A stretch of DNA of 10,038 bases, from NCBI GenBank assembly GCA_947054185.1, contig CAMRVW010000080.1, forward strand, positions 1 to 10,038, given 5' to 3'. This DNA comes from an uncultured Rikenellaceae bacterium (GTDB taxonomy: Bacteria > Bacteroidota > Bacteroidia > Bacteroidales > Rikenellaceae). Every line of letters starts with the position of its first letter. Within the stretch, counting starts at the first letter, position 1. A program made the position numbers and the translations under genes. Shown here in pieces: positions 7,271 through 10,038 of the stretch. The notes below the pieces were generated by a model. That model did no database searches. It worked only from the letters and a program-made list of their open reading frames with translations, and was not told where the DNA came from.

Positions 7271-7734
7271 AACGGTCTGTAACACATTTTACCGTTAACC
7301 TTCACCGACCGCAACACCTCGCCTCTGTTGCCGCTCTCTTTAAGCGACACATGCACCCATGCCGGCGAACTGTCGTCACCTGACTCCCATATCAGCTGAT
7401 CAAAGGCAAGGTGCTCCCTGATATAATCGAACACCTGCCTGTTGGTGCACCCGCCATGCACATCGGCATCTATATCCATGGCCTGACCGCACGTATGCTG
7501 CGACGAGTATGCGCCGCCCACCGCCGCATTGACCCTCTTGGAACGGAAAAACGATGTCACCGCCAACGGCCCATTGGCCACATTGGCTCTCAACGGCTCG
7601 AATATCGCCTTTGCAATGCGCCTCATGTTTTGCAAATCAGACTCCGACGGCCTGTTGTCCACCCCGAGTCTCTTGGCCGTGGCGCTCTTGGTGGCTTCAA
7701 GATAGTCGAGATGTTCGGAAATAAAAACAGACAT
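7267..7734 (-). CDS. M15-family peptidase (endolysin-like DD/LD-peptidase)
   Basis: A 155-aa protein consisting of little more than a zinc peptidase domain. Family motifs are TSFFRSKRVNAAVGG (60-74), SSQHTCGQAMDID (77-89) with zinc ligands His80 and Asp87, Glu117 in the candidate general-base position, and WVHVSL (126-131) with the third ligand His128. M15 enzymes cut D-Ala-containing peptide bonds in peptidoglycan; small single-domain forms like this are common as phage endolysins and in phage-derived islands of Bacteroidales. No signal peptide is seen, as is usual for endolysins that need a holin or other export. Its stop overlaps the spanin-like start. Upstream lie two TATTTTG motifs (minus strand), one base short of the -7 consensus, so its promoter is unresolved. 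A domesticated recycling peptidase is the alternative. Confidence 0.85.
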   Translation of the reverse strand: MSVFISEHLDYLEATKSATAKRLGVDNRPSESDLQNMRRIAKAIFEPLRANVANGPLAVTSFFRSKRVNAAVGGAYSSQHTCGQAMDIDADVHGGCTNRQVFDYIREHLAFDQLIWESGDDSSPAWVHVSLKESGNRGEVLRSVKVNGKMCYRPL

Positions 7735-7950
7735 AACAACAATTTTTAAGTTACGTCTGCAAAATAAACCGACGCCCGCTCAAAATAGATCCGACTTCTG
7801 TAACGCTGCCACCAATATTTGTTATTCACACACCAAAAACATCCCCCACCCCAAAAGCTCACCTACCCAAAAAACATAACAAAGCCCCCGGAATATCACT
7901 CCAAAGCCTCCCCAATACAAGCACTCGAAACAACCGTTCCCCAAAAGCAT

Positions 7951-8019
7951 ACCCCCAAAAACAAAAAGGCCTCCCAAAGAGGCCCCCTTTGACTGACTCC
8001 CCGGCACTCTCAGTCGACC
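7951..8019 (-). repeat. Direct repeat copy 1: duplicated mltF end plus terminator
   Basis: Similar in order and spacing to 8055-8125, offset by 106 bp. Shared blocks, in plus-strand order, are ACCCCC followed by A runs, the terminator stem, TGACT.ACT, CACTCT and TCGACC. On the minus strand this copy ends an open stretch with GTC GAC TGA (Val-Asp-stop), mirroring the real mltF end GTC GAT TAA. Sequence further upstream does not resemble mltF. Confidence 0.7.
7963..7984 (-). terminator. Second (duplicate) Rho-independent terminator after mltF
   Basis: GGCCTC (7968-7973) pairs perfectly with GAGGCC (7979-7984) around a 5-nt loop. The A run at 7963-7967 becomes the U tract on the minus strand. 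It acts as a backup about 130 nt after the mltF stop. Confidence 0.75.
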
Positions 8020-8054
8020 CCAAAGCCCCCCAAAAAACACTTCCAAAAGAACAC

Positions 8055-8125
8055 ACCCCCAAAAAAACAAAAAAGGCCCTCCAAAGAGGACCCATTGACT
8101 AACTTTTATACACTCTTAATCGACC
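8055..8125 (-). repeat. Direct repeat copy 2: true mltF end plus terminator
   Basis: Partner of 7951-8019. It comprises the last codons of mltF (Val-Asp-stop), 23 nt of spacer and the terminator. In the 30-nt stretch from TGACT to TCGACC, 21 positions match copy 1. Most differences fall in a 6-nt block (TTTATA here, CCCCGG in copy 1), and A-run lengths differ. Confidence 0.7.
8069..8092 (-). terminator. Rho-independent terminator of mltF
   Basis: A 7-bp stem (8075-8081 with 8086-8092) has one G-U wobble in the minus-strand RNA and a 4-nt loop. It is followed by six T on the minus strand, 23 nt after the mltF stop. Confidence 0.85.
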
Positions 8126-9513
8126 TGCGATCTGTAATGGTCGAATTTCTTCATCACCCTGGCCACATAGGTGCAGGTTTCATCGCTTCCTAAAAAGCGT
8201 CCCGCCCTGACGGCCTCGTCCTGGTAATATTTGGCCTCGGCCTTTTTGACAAGATATTTCGACACGTTGCTCCACAGGTCGGGGTTGTCGCCATACTTGC
8301 GCGCCAGACGCCTGGCATCCAACACATGACCCACACCGCCGTTGTAACATGCCAACATTATGCACAACCTGTCATACTCGCTTGTCTCAGACGAGAAATG
8401 CAGCAGGTCTTCTATGTTGCTTATCAGCTTGAGCGCGGTCTCTATGTTGGTCTCGGCATCGGTCATCTGCTCCACGGTGTGACCGAACTGGCGAGCTATG
8501 GCCGGCATCACCTGCATTATGCCGGTCGCACCCTTGGGTGACACCACGTCGGGCTTGAAGCGCGACTCGTTATAGGCTATGGCCGATATCAGACGCCAGT
8601 CGCGACCCGCCCTGAGCGATGCCCGCTTTATTATGTCGTCATACTTCGATATGGCAGGCTGCTCGGCATCGGGCAACAGTCCGTCCATGTAATGACGTAT
8701 CACATCGTCGCCGTAATAAATGTCATAGAGGGCGGCAAAACGGTCGGTGGTCTTGAAATCCGATACCCAGCAGTTGAAGTTGTCCTTCAAAGGCTCATCG
8801 TTCTGACGCACCACCACAGCCGCCGAAACAGACTCGTCGAACGAATACAACCTCCTGACCGACGGATAGAGATAGCGCGCCAACTGTGCCTCCAGACGGT
8901 TACACACCACGAAGTCTATGTCGCCGTTGACCAACGACGCGACCAAACCGTTAAGGTCGTTGTCATACGTTATGGTCGAATTGGTGCTTACACGGTCGAG
9001 CCAATGCTCATAAAGACGCGTCGAGGCAAAGTCACGCGACAACACCACGCGCCGGCCCTCCACCAAGCCTTTCAGACTGTCGAAAGGCACCGATATCGAA
9101 AGCGGCGTCACCCTCGACGACGAGAGCAACACATAACCGGTGTTGTAAGCCGGCGACGAGAGTATGGTGCGGTTTTGCGTGTCGACATATCCGGGCATTG
9201 TGGCCACCATGTCCACCTCGCCGGCATCGAGCAAAGCCAACGCCCCCTCGGTACTCTTCTCGGGCACTATGCGCAAATCGAGATGCAAATGGTCGGCATA
9301 CTCACGCAACACATCATACTGAAAACCGCAAGACTCGCCGTTCACCGTCAGATAACCGGGCAGATTGACATTCAGAGCCACACGCAGCTCGCCCCTGTCT
9401 TGCAAGGCGGCAATGTCGGTCACCTTTTTGCCACGTCCCGTGAGCTTTACCATCGAAAAGACGGCAACCGTAATCAGTATTACAACTAACGCTATTGTTG
9501 ATAGTTTTCTCAT
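8116..9513 (-). CDS. mltF: MltF-like membrane-bound lytic murein transglycosylase
   Basis: A 465-aa protein that should cut peptidoglycan glycan strands to 1,6-anhydromuropeptides on the outer face of the inner membrane. A hydrophobic N-terminal segment (about 6-23) has no lipobox and no clear signal-peptidase site, so it is probably an uncleaved anchor. Residues about 43-268 form a solute-binding-protein family 3 domain (GELRVALNVN at 41-50, GFQYDVLREYAD at 63-74), which regulates the catalytic part in E. coli MltF. Residues about 296-410 are the SLT domain: AIAYNESRF (311-319) with catalytic Glu316, GATGIMQVMP (328-337), and ACYNGG (388-393). E. coli MltF has the same order and similar length. 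No Shine-Dalgarno sequence precedes the ATG. It sits between a porin-like gene and the M15/spanin-like pair, all on the same strand, with its own terminators. Confidence 0.93.
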   Translation of the reverse strand: MRKLSTIALVVILITVAVFSMVKLTGRGKKVTDIAALQDRGELRVALNVNLPGYLTVNGESCGFQYDVLREYADHLHLDLRIVPEKSTEGALALLDAGEVDMVATMPGYVDTQNRTILSSPAYNTGYVLLSSSRVTPLSISVPFDSLKGLVEGRRVVLSRDFASTRLYEHWLDRVSTNSTITYDNDLNGLVASLVNGDIDFVVCNRLEAQLARYLYPSVRRLYSFDESVSAAVVVRQNDEPLKDNFNCWVSDFKTTDRFAALYDIYYGDDVIRHYMDGLLPDAEQPAISKYDDIIKRASLRAGRDWRLISAIAYNESRFKPDVVSPKGATGIMQVMPAIARQFGHTVEQMTDAETNIETALKLISNIEDLLHFSSETSEYDRLCIMLACYNGGVGHVLDARRLARKYGDNPDLWSNVSKYLVKKAEAKYYQDEAVRAGRFLGSDETCTYVARVMKKFDHYRSQVD

Positions 9514-9745
9514 AACATTTCTGTTTTACAAGCCGAATGCAAAAACACCACTCGGCACACCACCCCTCTATGCAAACATGGTGCCAACATGCAAACACCT
9601 CCCATCCCCCGCCCAAACCGCCACCTCAAAACACCCGCAACGTCACCGAAACACCCCGCCCAAATTCACAAAAAAACGCACACGCCACCACCTCAGCGCA
9701 ACAAAAACCGCACGACACGGGCCACACCAATCCCCGGTCGGCATT
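9514..9745 (-). other. Long G/U-rich leader of mltF (A/C-rich DNA on the plus strand)
   Basis: This lies between a candidate start point near 9743 and the mltF ATG. By hand count of 9541-9740, about 80% of plus-strand bases are A or C. The minus strand has dense G runs, for example GGGCGGGGGATGGG at 9614-9601. The octamer ATGCAAAC occurs twice (9570-9577 and 9589-9596). No gene is supported; the open frames on the plus strand follow from the lack of T. Confidence 0.55.
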
Positions 9746-9749
9746 CTCA

Positions 9750-9757
9750 CAAACTTA
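9750..9757 (-). promoter_or_regulatory. Candidate -7 box of the mltF promoter
   Basis: On the minus strand this reads TAAGTTTG, a perfect TAnnTTTG. A TTG lies upstream at 16-nt spacing, shorter than ideal. It is the only perfect box found between the porin-like gene and mltF and implies a leader of about 230 nt. Confidence 0.45.
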
Positions 9758-9798
9758 CTTTGTTAATGATTTGCAATAAAAGAATCTGACGGCTGTCT

Positions 9799-10038
9799 TT
9801 AATCATAGAAATTCCACGACACTCCAAACTTGAGCATCCTTCTGTTGAGCGGATAATGAGCCACCTGGAAATAACGACGACCGCCAAACAATTCATAATT
9901 AAGATGTTGCAGCTTAACAAGGAAGCGCACCCTTTTCCACTTGCCCGACACGAATGCATCCAACCATATATAATCGCCCGTTTTGACGTCTCGCTGGTTG
10001 TAAAAACGCATCAGCGCGGGGTTGTAACCGGGACCGTA
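9799..10038 (-). CDS. Outer-membrane beta-barrel protein, C-terminal end (putative porin, partial)
   Basis: The frame is open to the right edge, giving the last 79 residues. Alternating aromatic and polar strands are visible: DYIWLDAFVSGKW, VRFLVKLQHLNYELFG, YFQVAHYPLNR. A closing strand LKFGVSWNFYD ends at the stop. This pattern, with GRRYFQVAHYPLNRR before the last strand, resembles the ends of Bacteroidota Porin_10-type putative porins. Such barrels sit in the outer membrane, and the terminal aromatic strand is the BAM recognition region; here it ends with Tyr-Asp after the Phe. The start and signal peptide are outside the window. The family assignment rests on the tail alone, so another large barrel is possible. 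Confidence 0.7.
   Translation of the reverse strand, partial: YGPGYNPALMRFYNQRDVKTGDYIWLDAFVSGKWKRVRFLVKLQHLNYELFGGRRYFQVAHYPLNRRMLKFGVSWNFYD

Larger units (their letters stand above)
7735..8115. other. Gene-free A/C-rich region between M15 and mltF, with two terminators
   Basis: 381 nt without a credible gene. By hand count, 7831-8100 is about 79% A+C on the plus strand, so minus-strand RNA from here is G/U-rich with many GGGG runs. It contains two related terminators, described separately. The stretch 7735-7830 has ordinary composition and should hold the M15 promoter, but I find no full match to the consensus. Frames open here only because stop codons are rare in such skewed DNA. Confidence 0.7.

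Noticed and set aside
7822..8095. Two overlapping minus-strand frames of 82 and 78 codons rich in Gly, Phe and Trp, at first sight like a membrane or glycine-rich peptide
   Set aside because: They lie in G/T-rich repeat DNA and run through both terminator hairpins; the composition alone explains the residues.
7831..8100. A possible CRISPR or satellite array, suggested by repeated CCAAA and CCCCC words
   Set aside because: There are only two related units of unequal length with no conserved repeat/spacer rhythm; each is a terminator plus gene end.
9365..9789. Thr/Pro/His-rich plus-strand frames upstream of mltF
   Set aside because: They are open because T is rare in this A/C-rich stretch; the frames overlap each other and show no protein pattern.
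9778..9798. A terminator directly after the porin-like gene
   Set aside because: Only a 3-bp GAC/GTC pairing precedes a T-rich stretch; this is too weak to call.

Overview
The window looks like a chromosome segment of a member of the Bacteroidales (Bacteroidota). Three things point there: the gene families (a HU-CCDC81-like membrane protein, a short-form arginine decarboxylase, a ProRS ending in FAIAY, a Porin_10-like barrel end), promoter boxes of the TTTG-N19-TAnnTTTG type, and starts that lack Shine-Dalgarno sequences. No mobility gene, tRNA or CRISPR array is visible.

Left part (1-3557). The first 32 bases are the 5' end of a 16S rRNA gene on the minus strand. Behind it lies a leader of about 270 nt and a near-ideal rRNA promoter. 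Upstream on the same strand are proS, with its own terminator, and a gene for a HU-like DNA-binding domain joined to a proline/glutamine-rich linker and one membrane segment. A 343-nt divergent intergenic region follows.

Middle (3558-6664). On the plus strand, a short (466 aa) PLP-dependent arginine decarboxylase-type enzyme is followed 49 nt later by a class I [4Fe-4S] fumarase. A perfect 17-bp stem terminator closes the pair and can serve both strands. These are core polyamine and succinate-branch functions.

Right part (6665-10038, all minus strand). In transcription order this holds: the end of a porin-like outer-membrane protein; an MltF-like lytic transglycosylase with a solute-binding-type domain; and a two-gene cassette of an M15 peptidase and a small protein with an N-terminal lipobox and a C-terminal membrane segment. 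The two cassette genes overlap by ATGA. This is the layout of a phage endolysin plus a unimolecular (u-) spanin and is the most interesting content of the window. Around these genes the non-coding DNA is unusual. Two islands of about 80% A+C on the plus strand (G/U-rich in the minus-strand transcript) bracket mltF. The end of mltF with its terminator is present twice, 106 bp apart. The last 53 bp around the spanin-like stop codon are also present twice, 81 bp apart.

All calls come from reading the sequence and from remembered family features; no database search was run.
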